A stretch of DNA of 21,618 bases from CAZOKH01 sp964580315. Its GTDB lineage: Bacteria > Chloroflexota > Anaerolineae > Anaerolineales > Anaerolineaceae. The translations under genes were made by a program, and so were the position numbers. Position 1 is the first letter of the stretch, and each line of letters starts with the position of its first letter. Of this stretch, positions 1 to 7,411 are shown piece after piece. The DNA lies in assembly GCA_964580315.1 (NCBI GenBank), contig CAZOKH010000060.1, positions 1-21,618 on the forward strand, given 5' to 3'. The notes under the pieces are model-generated. The model worked only from the letters and a program-made list of their open reading frames with translations. It was not told the origin of the DNA and made no database searches.

Positions 1-677
1 TCCAGGGCCTGCTTGAAGACCGGCGCCACAAAAATGCTTTGCCTGATCACCAACTCTTCTCCCGGATAATCATCAGGAGCATTGATCGTGATCAGTAAAT
101 CACGCCTGCCTGCTTGAGGATAGGTAATATGATGAAAAAAGCGCACTCGAACATCTTCTTGTGCGCCCGGGTACAACAATGGAATGGGATCAAGGTGGTA
201 ACAATCTTCAGGTAACCCACTCAAGGAAACTTGAAACTGGCAGGCATCCTGATCACCCACATTCTTCACTGTCAGGATGCCGTCCAACGCCAGGTGCGGC
301 TGTAGTGTTGTGTCAGATAGATTTAACATGGCTTCAATGCTGCTGGACGTTCGCATCAACGCAGTCGCAAAGGGTACCTGGAAAGTTAAACGGTATTCCC
401 CCAACCGAATCACATCGCCGTCGTTTACATCCTGTGTTGAATAAGGTTCAAGCGGAATAACATTTCCATTATTTCTAATTTCAAGTTGGGTTGCCAGGTT
501 AACCACCCGGCAGCCAGTCGGGAGTTCAGGGTTGGATAAAATCTGCAAATGCAGGGGAGCTATCGAATTGGAGGGAATTTGAACATCAGCAGACGGCGCA
601 TTACCGATCCGCGTAATCGCTTTTTTTACTTCTAAAGTTTTCGACCAGCCATTGACCTCAGTGATTATGATATTCAT
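1..677 (-). CDS. FHA-domain protein, 5' part only (runs off left edge)
   Basis: An uninterrupted minus-strand frame runs from an ATG at 677 to the window edge: 225 codons and no stop, so the C-terminus is missing. I translated it by hand. Residues 1-100 look like a forkhead-associated (FHA) domain: R23-I-G25 followed by 'NAPSADVQIP', then the 'IAPLHLQI' strand with H43, and 'DGDVIRLGEYRLTF' near 87-99. FHA domains bind phosphothreonine, which suggests signalling or assembly controlled by a Ser/Thr kinase. Residues 115-225 read as beta-rich, possibly an Ig/CARDB-like domain ('LDGILTVKNVGDQDACQFQV'). No signal peptide is visible, so it is probably cytoplasmic or joined to a later membrane segment. 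There is no strong ribosome binding site before the ATG. A good promoter lies about 110 bases upstream, so it is probably transcribed separately from the gene ending at 950. Confidence 0.72.
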   Translation of the reverse strand, partial: MNIIITEVNGWSKTLEVKKAITRIGNAPSADVQIPSNSIAPLHLQILSNPELPTGCRVVNLATQLEIRNNGNVIPLEPYSTQDVNDGDVIRLGEYRLTFQVPFATALMRTSSSIEAMLNLSDTTLQPHLALDGILTVKNVGDQDACQFQVSLSGLPEDCYHLDPIPLLYPGAQEDVRVRFFHHITYPQAGRRDLLITINAPDDYPGEELVIRQSIFVAPVFKQAL

Positions 678-788
678 CTATAAAATTGTCTCAAACTTTC
701 AATGATGGCTGCAATAAAAATCTTAGCAAATAATAATTAAACCATTAACAAACCCTCTACGCCCCTTTTAACTTTATTTCACTAAGGT

Positions 789-817
789 AGTATACGTTAT
801 TTTTTAAGTGGCTGCAA
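789..817 (-). promoter_or_regulatory. Sigma70-type promoter for the FHA gene
   Basis: On the minus strand the hexamer TTGCAG (plus 812-817) is followed by exactly 17 bases and then TATACT (plus 789-794). Transcription would start near 782 and give a leader of about 105 bases before the FHA ATG at 677. The rest of the 272-base gap (678-949) is AT-rich; I see no gene or strong hairpin in it. Confidence 0.55.
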
Positions 818-949
818 GAACAACCGCATGGATTTCTAAAGTGTTTGTAAGGTTTAATGCGGATTTTATTCTGACTAATACTTTATTGGCAGTTGATTCG
901 TTTCATATGAGACGATCACAACCAGTAGAGAAACCTTCATCCAAAAAAA

Positions 950-2242
950 TCACCCATTTACCCCCCGCCTGTCTGCGATAACCCGTTTGAAAAGACTGCC
1001 GGTCTCATCAGGATTCTGTTGGCTGTGAACGATCACTTCCATGTTATTGAGGCAGGGAATGACCTCGAGCGCTTTTCTCACGGGTAGAACGGCATCAGCA
1101 GCCATCATCATTTGCACTTCCAGAATCAAAGATGGTTTCCGACGATCACCCGCAACTGAAGCTGAAAAATTCAACAATCCCGGAATTGGAAACAAGGCTT
1201 CATCAAGCTCGCTCATACTGATGGTGCCTGCCCCGACATCAAGGCTTCCCTCCAGCCGTCCGCTCACTTTCTCCAACCGGTGCAATTGGGTTCCGCAGAG
1301 ACAGTTTCCCGGGATGAACCGGCTGCGGTCTCCCGTGCGATAGCGGATCAACGGCATTCCACGCCGCGTGAGCGTGCTGAAAACCACTTCGCCATATTCC
1401 CCATCAGGCAACACCTGTCCGGTTTTGGGATGCACCACCTCAAACAACAAATCAGCTTCCCGCAGGTGATAACCGCAGTGAGCTTCACATTCCACGCCGC
1501 CGCCCAATCCCATCTCGGTCATACCATAGTGATTGAATACCCGGCAGCCCCAGGTTTTTTCCAGTTCGCTTACGATCGCATCCGGGACATAATCCGTCGA
1601 TAACAAGATGGTGCGCGGAGCTTTGTGTTTGGCATTCCAGCGGCGGGCCAGCCCCAGCACTTGCACCGGCGCTCCCACCAGGCAATCCACCTGGTGTGTT
1701 TGCATCATTTCCAATGTATGCCATGGATCACGTATAGCGCCGTGTGGGATGGGCTGCCTGCCGGTGCGTTCCAGCCCCAGCCGCAGCAAATCGCCCACAC
1801 TGCCCGCTTTTTCTCCGGGCAGCAAAATCAACACCCGCTCACCTGGTTCCGTCAGGGTGCACATTCCCACGCCAAAGAAGTCGATGGTCAAATCCTGGTC
1901 GTCCCGGGTGAAAAAGAGCCGCTTGGGTTCACCGGTTGTGCCAGAACTTTGCAGGGTGACCACTCGTTGAATTTCGTCCTGAGATACGCACACAAAGCAC
2001 AGCGGGTTGGCGCGAATATCTTCAGCTGTTGTAAAAGGAAATTGCCGCAGGTCATCCAGACTTTCCAGCTTTTCGGGCAATCTTTTAAATGATTCACGGT
2101 AATGCCGGCCCTTCACCCTCGCCATTTTTATGGTTTCATTTAATCTGGACAACTGCCAGGCTTCCAGTTCCTGGCGGTCCAAGACTGGCTTACTGCTGGA
2201 TATTTTTCTGCCTATCCACGGTTCAAGCGGAGTGAGACGCAT
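950..2242 (-). CDS. AMP-dependent CoA-ligase-like protein (DVU_1553 type)
   Basis: A 430-residue member of the phenylacetate-CoA ligase (PaaK) branch of adenylate-forming enzymes, which activate an acid with ATP and usually pass it to CoA. Visible motifs are the phosphate loop SSGTTGEPK (99-107), the aromatic/adenine motif YGMTEMG (239-245), and YRTGD (301-305) with the conserved aspartate. Cysteine pairs C252/C256 and C314/C316 could bind a metal, as in some PaaK relatives. The C-terminal end reads GSLFKRV (415-421), where PaaK-type enzymes usually have a Gly-Lys just before the Arg-Val, so the usual A10 lysine may be displaced. The start codon lies inside the radical SAM gene (20-base overlap), so the two are probably translationally coupled. 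It is the last gene of the oxidoreductase block. The substrate cannot be read from sequence; a role in modifying a cofactor or protein is inference from context. Confidence 0.8.
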   Translation of the reverse strand: MRLTPLEPWIGRKISSSKPVLDRQELEAWQLSRLNETIKMARVKGRHYRESFKRLPEKLESLDDLRQFPFTTAEDIRANPLCFVCVSQDEIQRVVTLQSSGTTGEPKRLFFTRDDQDLTIDFFGVGMCTLTEPGERVLILLPGEKAGSVGDLLRLGLERTGRQPIPHGAIRDPWHTLEMMQTHQVDCLVGAPVQVLGLARRWNAKHKAPRTILLSTDYVPDAIVSELEKTWGCRVFNHYGMTEMGLGGGVECEAHCGYHLREADLLFEVVHPKTGQVLPDGEYGEVVFSTLTRRGMPLIRYRTGDRSRFIPGNCLCGTQLHRLEKVSGRLEGSLDVGAGTISMSELDEALFPIPGLLNFSASVAGDRRKPSLILEVQMMMAADAVLPVRKALEVIPCLNNMEVIVHSQQNPDETGSLFKRVIADRRGVNG

Positions 2243-3587
2243 GAGTTTTTCGATAAAGAGATCGTCCCTGACGATCGGTCAGGTTGTAGGCGCAAAAAGG
2301 CACCAGCCTGCCGTCAGGGCTGGCGACATGGATACAACAATCTCTGAGCCGCTCCAAATCCATTGTCCAGGCATCCATGAAGGCCATGCCCGACAGGCAA
2401 AAGGTGTGCGTGCGTTTTCGCTCCAGGAATACATCCCATTCACCAAAACCCGGTTCGGTGACAATGGACAGATTGGTTTTACCAAGGGGCATTGACCAGT
2501 TTTCAGCCACAAATTTGTGTGATTGCGCTGCACCCTGGGCGGCTTCAATGGGCTTGCAGCAGCACGCATGGTTGTTGTGATGATTCAACGCTTTCAGGCT
2601 TCCATCCAGCATATAGACGAAATTTCCGTGAAAGGAACAAACTGCATTTTCACAACCGGGCGGGTTGAAGTTTGTGGAAAGGATTTGCCCGTTGGTTTGT
2701 TTTTCAATGGCCTGTAGAATTTCTGGAATGGTGAAATGTTCTTCGGGAAGCCCGGGATAGCGCCCAAAATGACTGATGGGTTGAAAATGCACCCCGCGCA
2801 CAGCGGGCATGTGCGCCAGCGCCAGGCGGATGATGTCGCCAATATCCTGCGTGTTAACCCCGCGCACCAGCGTGGGCACCAGCACCACCCCAACGCCAAC
2901 TTCAGCGCAGCGTTCAATCACTGCCATTTTTTGTGCAAACAAATCACGGCCGCGCAGTTGTCGATAGACTTCATCGCGGGTGCTGTCGAATTGCAAAAAG
3001 ACCGTTGATAACCCGGCAGCTTTGAGGTCTTTAAGGTAATCAGGGTCGCGCGCCAGGCGCAAACCGTTGGTGTTTAATTGAAAAAAGTTGAACCCGTTGG
3101 AACGCCCCAGGCGGATGATTTCAGGCAGGTCATCTCGCATGCAGGGCTCGCCGCCAGAAAGTTGAATATTGAAAGGGCCGCCGGTTTCCAGCAGACGCTT
3201 ATACCATGCGTCAATTTCCATCATCGTCCAGTCTGGAATGTGCTCTGTACCCGAATCGGCAAAACAAACCGGGCAGTGCAAATCGCAGCGTTGCGTAACT
3301 TCCATTAGAACCGAACAGGTATGCTGGCGGTGTTCGCTGCATAAACCGCAGTCAAACGGGCAGCCGTTTTTTACTTGCGTGGTTGGATTTTTTGGATACG
3401 ATGGAGTCTTGGGGCGCACCCAGGAAGCCAACTCCGGCTCGCCGCGCCAGATTAGCGTACTGAAAAAACCGTGCTGCGGGCAGGTTTTCTCCAGGAACAC
3501 GTCTGCTCCGTGCTGGACGCGCAACGCTGGAATGCGCATCAAACACTCAGGGCAAACGCTTTCGGTGTGAGAAAGAACCTTTGTCAT
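2223..3587 (-). CDS. trsS: Radical SAM protein, TrsS-like (cysteine form)
   Basis: A 454-residue radical SAM enzyme. The cluster motif C101-DLH-C105-PV-C108 binds the [4Fe-4S]/SAM centre, and GGEP (144-147) follows in the SAM-binding strand. Ahead of the core is a cysteine-rich N-terminal domain: C12/C15, C36, and GC76PFDC80GLC83 with C91. The C-terminal part adds more possible metal ligands: C311, C316, the triplet C341-C343, C416/C417 and C431. This layout fits the family NCBI calls 'radical SAM (seleno)protein TrsS' (DVU_1554 position). From memory, some members carry selenocysteine in the N-terminal cysteine region; here every such position is cysteine. ATG 3587 overlaps the upstream stop by four bases (ATGA), with GGAGG just before it. 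The reaction is unknown; the genes around it suggest maturation or modification of the Mop enzyme or its cofactor. Confidence 0.82.
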   Translation of the reverse strand: MTKVLSHTESVCPECLMRIPALRVQHGADVFLEKTCPQHGFFSTLIWRGEPELASWVRPKTPSYPKNPTTQVKNGCPFDCGLCSEHRQHTCSVLMEVTQRCDLHCPVCFADSGTEHIPDWTMMEIDAWYKRLLETGGPFNIQLSGGEPCMRDDLPEIIRLGRSNGFNFFQLNTNGLRLARDPDYLKDLKAAGLSTVFLQFDSTRDEVYRQLRGRDLFAQKMAVIERCAEVGVGVVLVPTLVRGVNTQDIGDIIRLALAHMPAVRGVHFQPISHFGRYPGLPEEHFTIPEILQAIEKQTNGQILSTNFNPPGCENAVCSFHGNFVYMLDGSLKALNHHNNHACCCKPIEAAQGAAQSHKFVAENWSMPLGKTNLSIVTEPGFGEWDVFLERKRTHTFCLSGMAFMDAWTMDLERLRDCCIHVASPDGRLVPFCAYNLTDRQGRSLYRKTHASHSA

Positions 3588-4024
3588 TCCTCCAACCCCG
3601 AAAGGTCATAGCCATTTTCGACCAGCAACTCTTTCACCTTTTGCAGCACCCCCAAAACCATGACCGGGCAGCGGTTCTTGTTTTGATTATCTCCTGCAAG
3701 AATCTCTTCACAGCGGATGCCGCCAAATGGTTCGCCATATTCTGCTTTGAACCAATTAACCAGGTCAGCCGTCATGAAGTTCAAGCGTAAATCCTCCACT
3801 TGTTCGGGTGTTCCTTTGCCGGCATAGAGCCCCAGCAGTGCCGCGCCGCCGGTCAATGCCCCGCACAACTCCCCCGCAAAACCCAGCCCCCCTGCCAGCC
3901 CGTGCATGGCGCGCACCAGGTCTGGATTATTCTTACCCTGCATTTCAAGGCCTTGCAGCACCAGCATTTGACTGCAATAAAAACCCTGTTGACGCAACGC
4001 CATCAATTGGTCAAGCTCTTCCAT
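3584..4024 (-). CDS. C_GCAxxG_C_C family redox protein (DVU_1555 type)
   Basis: A 146-residue protein of the C_GCAxxG_C_C family, probable metal or redox proteins named for their cysteine pattern. Visible are C17 in 'GFYCSQ', CGALTGG starting at C54 after a glycine-rich 'GGLGFAGEL', then C105 ('GIRCEEIL') and C119 ('NRCPVMV'). The frame stays open upstream to 4120, but the ATG at 4024 is the better start: it has AGGAAGG just ahead of it, the protein then begins at the family's usual 'MEELDQLMALRQQGFYCSQ', and the extension would lie inside the methyltransferase gene. It overlaps the methyltransferase stop by 14 bases and the radical SAM start by four, so it is tightly coupled in the operon. 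Its function is unknown; electron transfer or metal handling in the same pathway is inferred. Confidence 0.8.
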   Translation of the reverse strand: MEELDQLMALRQQGFYCSQMLVLQGLEMQGKNNPDLVRAMHGLAGGLGFAGELCGALTGGAALLGLYAGKGTPEQVEDLRLNFMTADLVNWFKAEYGEPFGGIRCEEILAGDNQNKNRCPVMVLGVLQKVKELLVENGYDLSGLEE

Positions 4025-4703
4025 TGCCAACCTTCCTCGCCACAAGAAAATAGTAGCCCAGCTTCGCCCGCGCGGCAGCGATATAGAGGTCAAAGATATC
4101 GACCCCCGCCGCTGTAGCAAACGTGCAGGCTATGGAATTTTGTAATTGATCCGAGCAATCTTCCCATATTGAAATTTCATACCCGCTTTGACTCACATGG
4201 CGCATGATTTGTTCCCGGCTCATAGCCGAACTGATGCACGTTTCAGCCGGTAGCTGCCGCAGAGCGTTCATTCCCTCAGGATTGCGGGCATAAAGATCGC
4301 TAATCATTAAGGCGCCGCCCTGTTTCAGCACACGCCACCATTCTTTCAAGACCCCGTCCACCGCAAACAGAGACAGGGTACATTCCGACAGCAGCACATC
4401 CATGCATTCGCTGGCAAAAGGAAGACTCTGGCTGCACGCTTGCACAAATGAAATGCCGGGTTGATTCGAATGCGCCCGTTTCAATCCGTGCCATGAAATA
4501 TCAATACCTGTTGAAAAACAGCCGTATTGATTTTTTATTAAATGAAGAGAGGCTCCTGCTCCGCAGCCCACATCCAGCACATTGCCCCCCGCGGGCAGAT
4601 CGCAAGACGACAGTGCCTGCTGTGTGACGGTTAATCCGCCCGGGCGCATCACCTCTCCGGGGGCTTGCTGCCAGGCCGGGTGCTCATACAGAGATGCCGG
4701 CAC
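4011..4703 (-). CDS. SAM-dependent methyltransferase (DVU_1556 type)
   Basis: A class I SAM methyltransferase of 230 residues with the nucleotide-binding motif VLDVGCGAGAS, the acidic strand end 'GIDIS', and 'LLSECTLSLF' at the position of motif II. I chose GTG 4703 as the start: it has a strong GGAGG nine bases upstream and begins one base after the TAA of the preceding zinc-ribbon gene. The longer frame to 4736 needs a TTG start inside that gene and has no ribosome site. The N-terminal 'SLYEHPAWQQAPGEVMRPGG' and the cysteines in the motif II region resemble the family found next to Mop-type aldehyde oxidoreductases in Desulfovibrio. The substrate is unknown. Lying next to a radical SAM and an adenylate-forming enzyme, it probably acts on a small molecule or cofactor rather than on nucleic acid (inference). 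Confidence 0.82.
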   Translation of the reverse strand: MPASLYEHPAWQQAPGEVMRPGGLTVTQQALSSCDLPAGGNVLDVGCGAGASLHLIKNQYGCFSTGIDISWHGLKRAHSNQPGISFVQACSQSLPFASECMDVLLSECTLSLFAVDGVLKEWWRVLKQGGALMISDLYARNPEGMNALRQLPAETCISSAMSREQIMRHVSQSGYEISIWEDCSDQLQNSIACTFATAAGVDIFDLYIAAARAKLGYYFLVARKVGNGRA

Positions 4704-4704
4704 G

Positions 4705-4917
4705 TTATTTATCCTCCAGCGCCTTTTCAACCTCAACCATCTTACCCAGCGCCAGCTCTTCGGGTATCAGCACCATTCCGCATTTCGGGCACCTGAGCAG
4801 GTCAACCGGGAAAGAATTACCCATGTAGGATATATCCACCTTGCCCAGCACCAGCGGTAAATTACAGTTGGCGCACACCCAGCCCTCATACACAGACAGA
4901 TCCACGTATTGGCTCAT
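4705..4917 (-). CDS. Small zinc-ribbon / rubredoxin-like protein (DVU_1557 type)
   Basis: A 70-residue protein with two CxxC knuckles, CANC (15-18) and CPKC (43-46), separated by 24 residues. This pattern can bind Zn or a mononuclear iron site as in rubredoxin; the NCBI family at this position is described as a redox protein. The C-terminus is an acidic helix (about 53-70). Its ATG overlaps the stop of the upstream flavoprotein by four bases (ATGA), and its stop is one base from the methyltransferase GTG, so it is fully embedded in the operon. A small electron carrier or metal-bound scaffold for the pathway is the likely role; the sequence alone cannot tell Zn from Fe. Confidence 0.8.
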   Translation of the reverse strand: MSQYVDLSVYEGWVCANCNLPLVLGKVDISYMGNSFPVDLLRCPKCGMVLIPEELALGKMVEVEKALEDK

Positions 4918-7289
4918 GCCTGCGCTCCCATTCCAATTTCCATGCGGTGGCTGTAAGCCTTATGAATGAGAAATGATCCATCATCTTGCGGGGTATATTC
5001 AACCCAAAAAGTGACACTGACGGGTTTGTGGTAAGCCAGGTAATGCCCGTTGGATGGATTGAGCAAACGTTTTCCGGTGCGTTCGGCAAACTCGATCACT
5101 TTTTGCATATCTTCCACCAGGATCAAGCGGTCTTCCACCATTTGCTGCACCGCTTCAGGCAAAGTCAGGCGAATGGATTCGTAATCGCTTTGTTCAGGCA
5201 TGGTTTCACTCCACAATTCTTTGAGCAATTTGGCTTTCAAGCGGGTGCGGTTTTCATGGCGCTGCGAGAAGCCCACCGCCGGCGCCAGCGCCAGGTCCAC
5301 ATCTGGATCACCGAACAACAAATCCAGAATGTGCAATGTGCGTTTGCCGCGGCGGGCAAAAAAGTCGCGGCACATGGCGCAATAGGTCACATAATCCAAT
5401 GAATTCTCGTTGATGCGGCGCTGCACCATTTCTTCGGCCACTGGTCTGTTCGCCAGCCACATCAACCCGCCGTAGGAACAGCATTCGGTTTTCTCCCGGC
5501 TGAAGGCCAGTTCTTCAACCTGACAGCCCAGTTTTTTGAGAATGCTGCGAACCGCATCCTGGATTTCCCTTTCATAACGTGTTGAGCAGGGATCCTGAAT
5601 GGTTACCCTGGCTGAACATTCTGGCATCGCAAATTGCTGCGCTGTAAACTGGTCCAGCAGATTCCAGAGGGACATTATCTCCACGCCAGGGTAGTATTTT
5701 TGGAACATTTGATAACAACTGGAACAGGCCAAAATCACCTTTGGTTTGCCCAGGTGCTCATATTCCTCCATGAACTCATCCCGGGTGGCGGCAAACAAAT
5801 CTTTACGCCCGGCCCAGTCTGCGGGCGCCCCGCAGCAACGCAGCATCAAACCCACGCTTTCGTTTTTCAGCGTGTCCCGCAAAAGAGCATAGATTTTTTC
5901 AACATACTGCGGCGAGGAGGCGCTCAACTGGCAGCCCGGGAAAAACAGGCAAGTGCTGGTTTCTGCTCCCGGGGCATGGCGCGCCAGGGCGAATTTTTCA
6001 CTGTTGCTGAAAGCCATATCCTGCAAGGCGAAATCATGCGCCGAAGCCGGCATGCGATTCTGTTCCACCATCAACTCGCGGGCAGCGTGGCAAATTTCAC
6101 CCATGTTCACACCCGTCGGGCACACTTCAGCGCACAACCCGCACAGTGCACAGGTGTTGATGAACTGGTTGGAATAGCGAGTGCCCATCACAATCGAGAG
6201 ATTGTTATAAATCTCGCGGATGTACTTTTTCGGATATCCCTTGTAATGCTTGAGGTATTCACAGGCTTTAACACATTCCATGCATTCGCATTGAATGCAG
6301 CGTGCCGCTTCCGTTTCAGCCACCTCCCGGCTGTAGCGCGTGGCCAGGCTGGTGGATAGTAATGGGGGCTGAACCTCAATGCCTGTTGTATTGGTGTACA
6401 GGCGGGTTTCATAGGGCCCTTCATTATTACGTGAAGCCGTGAGAGAGACTTTTTGCAAGTAACGGTCAATGGAAACCGCCGCGCGCCTGCCGTCTGAGAT
6501 GGACAGGATGGCCGAATGCTTGACTTCCCGGTTGGGAAAGAGTGTTGAGATTCGGATTGCATCACCGCCGGCAAACACTTTTTCATGGCTGGTCTGAAAC
6601 TTCAGCGGATCAACAACAATCAGCCCATTTTCATCGCGCTTCAAATCAGTCAGTTCAATCACACGCGCGCCAATGGCAAGATAAACCGCATCACAATCTT
6701 CACATATACTTGAAAAAAGAGTCCCATGGCCGTTGCCGCCCGACCTGCCAATCATAGTGTTCAAATGAATCTCAATCCCTAACGGTTCAAGGGTTTTTAA
6801 ATCGTTCAACAACACTTCACGCGGCAGCACATCAGGAGGAATTTGCCACAATCCGCCCCCCATGCGGTCGCCAGCTTCATAGATCACCACTCCCCAGCCT
6901 TTGCGCGCCAATTCGTAAGCCGCGGTCAGGCCGCTAATCCCGGCGCCAACCACTGCTGCTTTTTTGGGCTTGCGCGGCAAGGGTTTTACAGGCTCGGTTT
7001 CCTGGCTGCCGAACTCCAGGCTGGCGCGTTCCAGCGCGGCAATTTCAATCGAACCGCCCAAATCTTTGCGCAAACACGCGGCCTGGCAGGGTTGATCACA
7101 AATCCGGCTGATGATGCCCGGAAATGGAACTGATTTCCGAAACAACTTAAATGCTGCGGCAAAATCTCCCCCGGCAATCGCAGCCGTCATTCCGCGAACA
7201 TCAACATGCGCCGGGCAGGCAGCAGTGCAGGCAGGGGCATGTTCCTGAATGCAGCGGTTTTCTTGTTCACGCAGTTCTTTTTGATCCAT
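4914..7289 (-). CDS. Multi-cluster flavoprotein: GltD-like FAD module fused to dicluster ferredoxin and CCG domains
   Basis: About 791 residues (numbered from the ATG at 7289, preferred because AGGA sits seven bases upstream; the open frame extends to a TTG at 7292). Order of modules: an N-terminal GltD-type Fe-S domain (C13, C21, C25, C64, C68, C72); an FAD Rossmann fold GAGISG (115-120) closing with AGGDA (240-244); a ferredoxin-like dicluster region (C331, C334, C336, C339, C343 and C380, C383, C386, C390); then two CCG-type segments as in HdrB/GlpC (FFPGC 453, CC 485-486, C522/C525, DPC 568, CC 603-604, C637/C640); and an extra C-terminal domain of about 95 residues. Only 30 residues separate 'YLAIGAR' from 'FAGGD', so the NAD(P)H-binding half of a normal GltD appears to be missing. 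It is the likely electron partner of the Mop enzyme. It matches NCBI's 'pyridine nucleotide-disulfide oxidoreductase/dicluster-binding protein' next to Mop in Desulfovibrio. Confidence 0.85.
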   Translation of the reverse strand: MDQKELREQENRCIQEHAPACTAACPAHVDVRGMTAAIAGGDFAAAFKLFRKSVPFPGIISRICDQPCQAACLRKDLGGSIEIAALERASLEFGSQETEPVKPLPRKPKKAAVVGAGISGLTAAYELARKGWGVVIYEAGDRMGGGLWQIPPDVLPREVLLNDLKTLEPLGIEIHLNTMIGRSGGNGHGTLFSSICEDCDAVYLAIGARVIELTDLKRDENGLIVVDPLKFQTSHEKVFAGGDAIRISTLFPNREVKHSAILSISDGRRAAVSIDRYLQKVSLTASRNNEGPYETRLYTNTTGIEVQPPLLSTSLATRYSREVAETEAARCIQCECMECVKACEYLKHYKGYPKKYIREIYNNLSIVMGTRYSNQFINTCALCGLCAEVCPTGVNMGEICHAARELMVEQNRMPASAHDFALQDMAFSNSEKFALARHAPGAETSTCLFFPGCQLSASSPQYVEKIYALLRDTLKNESVGLMLRCCGAPADWAGRKDLFAATRDEFMEEYEHLGKPKVILACSSCYQMFQKYYPGVEIMSLWNLLDQFTAQQFAMPECSARVTIQDPCSTRYEREIQDAVRSILKKLGCQVEELAFSREKTECCSYGGLMWLANRPVAEEMVQRRINENSLDYVTYCAMCRDFFARRGKRTLHILDLLFGDPDVDLALAPAVGFSQRHENRTRLKAKLLKELWSETMPEQSDYESIRLTLPEAVQQMVEDRLILVEDMQKVIEFAERTGKRLLNPSNGHYLAYHKPVSVTFWVEYTPQDDGSFLIHKAYSHRMEIGMGAQA

Positions 7290-7354
7290 CAAATCATCCT
7301 GTTATCGAATTCCAACCTGTCAATGCACAGTCTTACCAGATGATTGCTCTTGAT

Positions 7355-7397
7355 TAAAAGGAAAATCAGGAGCGCCCACTCATTCGAGCGCTCCTGA
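7355..7397 (-). terminator. Rho-independent terminator between mop and the downstream genes
   Basis: A perfect 10-bp stem, TCAGGAGCGC (7366-7375) with GCGCTCCTGA (7388-7397), encloses a 12-base loop. On the minus strand it is followed by TTTTCCTTTT. It lies just after the mop stop codon, so transcripts from the mop promoter should mostly end here and only some read on into the next six genes. The 76 bases between it and the flavoprotein ATG (7290-7365) hold a TTGACA hexamer but no convincing -10. Confidence 0.75.
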
Positions 7398-7411
7398 CGA
7401 CTAAAAACGTA

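Noticed and set aside
161..460. Plus-strand open frame of 99 codons
   Set aside because: It lies entirely opposite the FHA-domain frame, which has recognisable domain motifs; the plus frame has no ribosome site or protein-like pattern.
4704..4736. Longer methyltransferase start at TTG 4736
   Set aside because: It would lie within the zinc-ribbon gene with no ribosome site, while GTG 4703 has GGAGG nine bases upstream and starts just after that gene's stop.
5634..6359. Plus-strand open frame of 241 codons
   Set aside because: It is the reverse complement of the multi-cluster flavoprotein; the cysteine motifs on the minus strand show which strand is coding.
7290..7345. Separate promoter for the partner genes based on a TTGACA hexamer
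   Set aside because: The bases 17 downstream are AGGATG, which is the ribosome site; no acceptable -10 is present.
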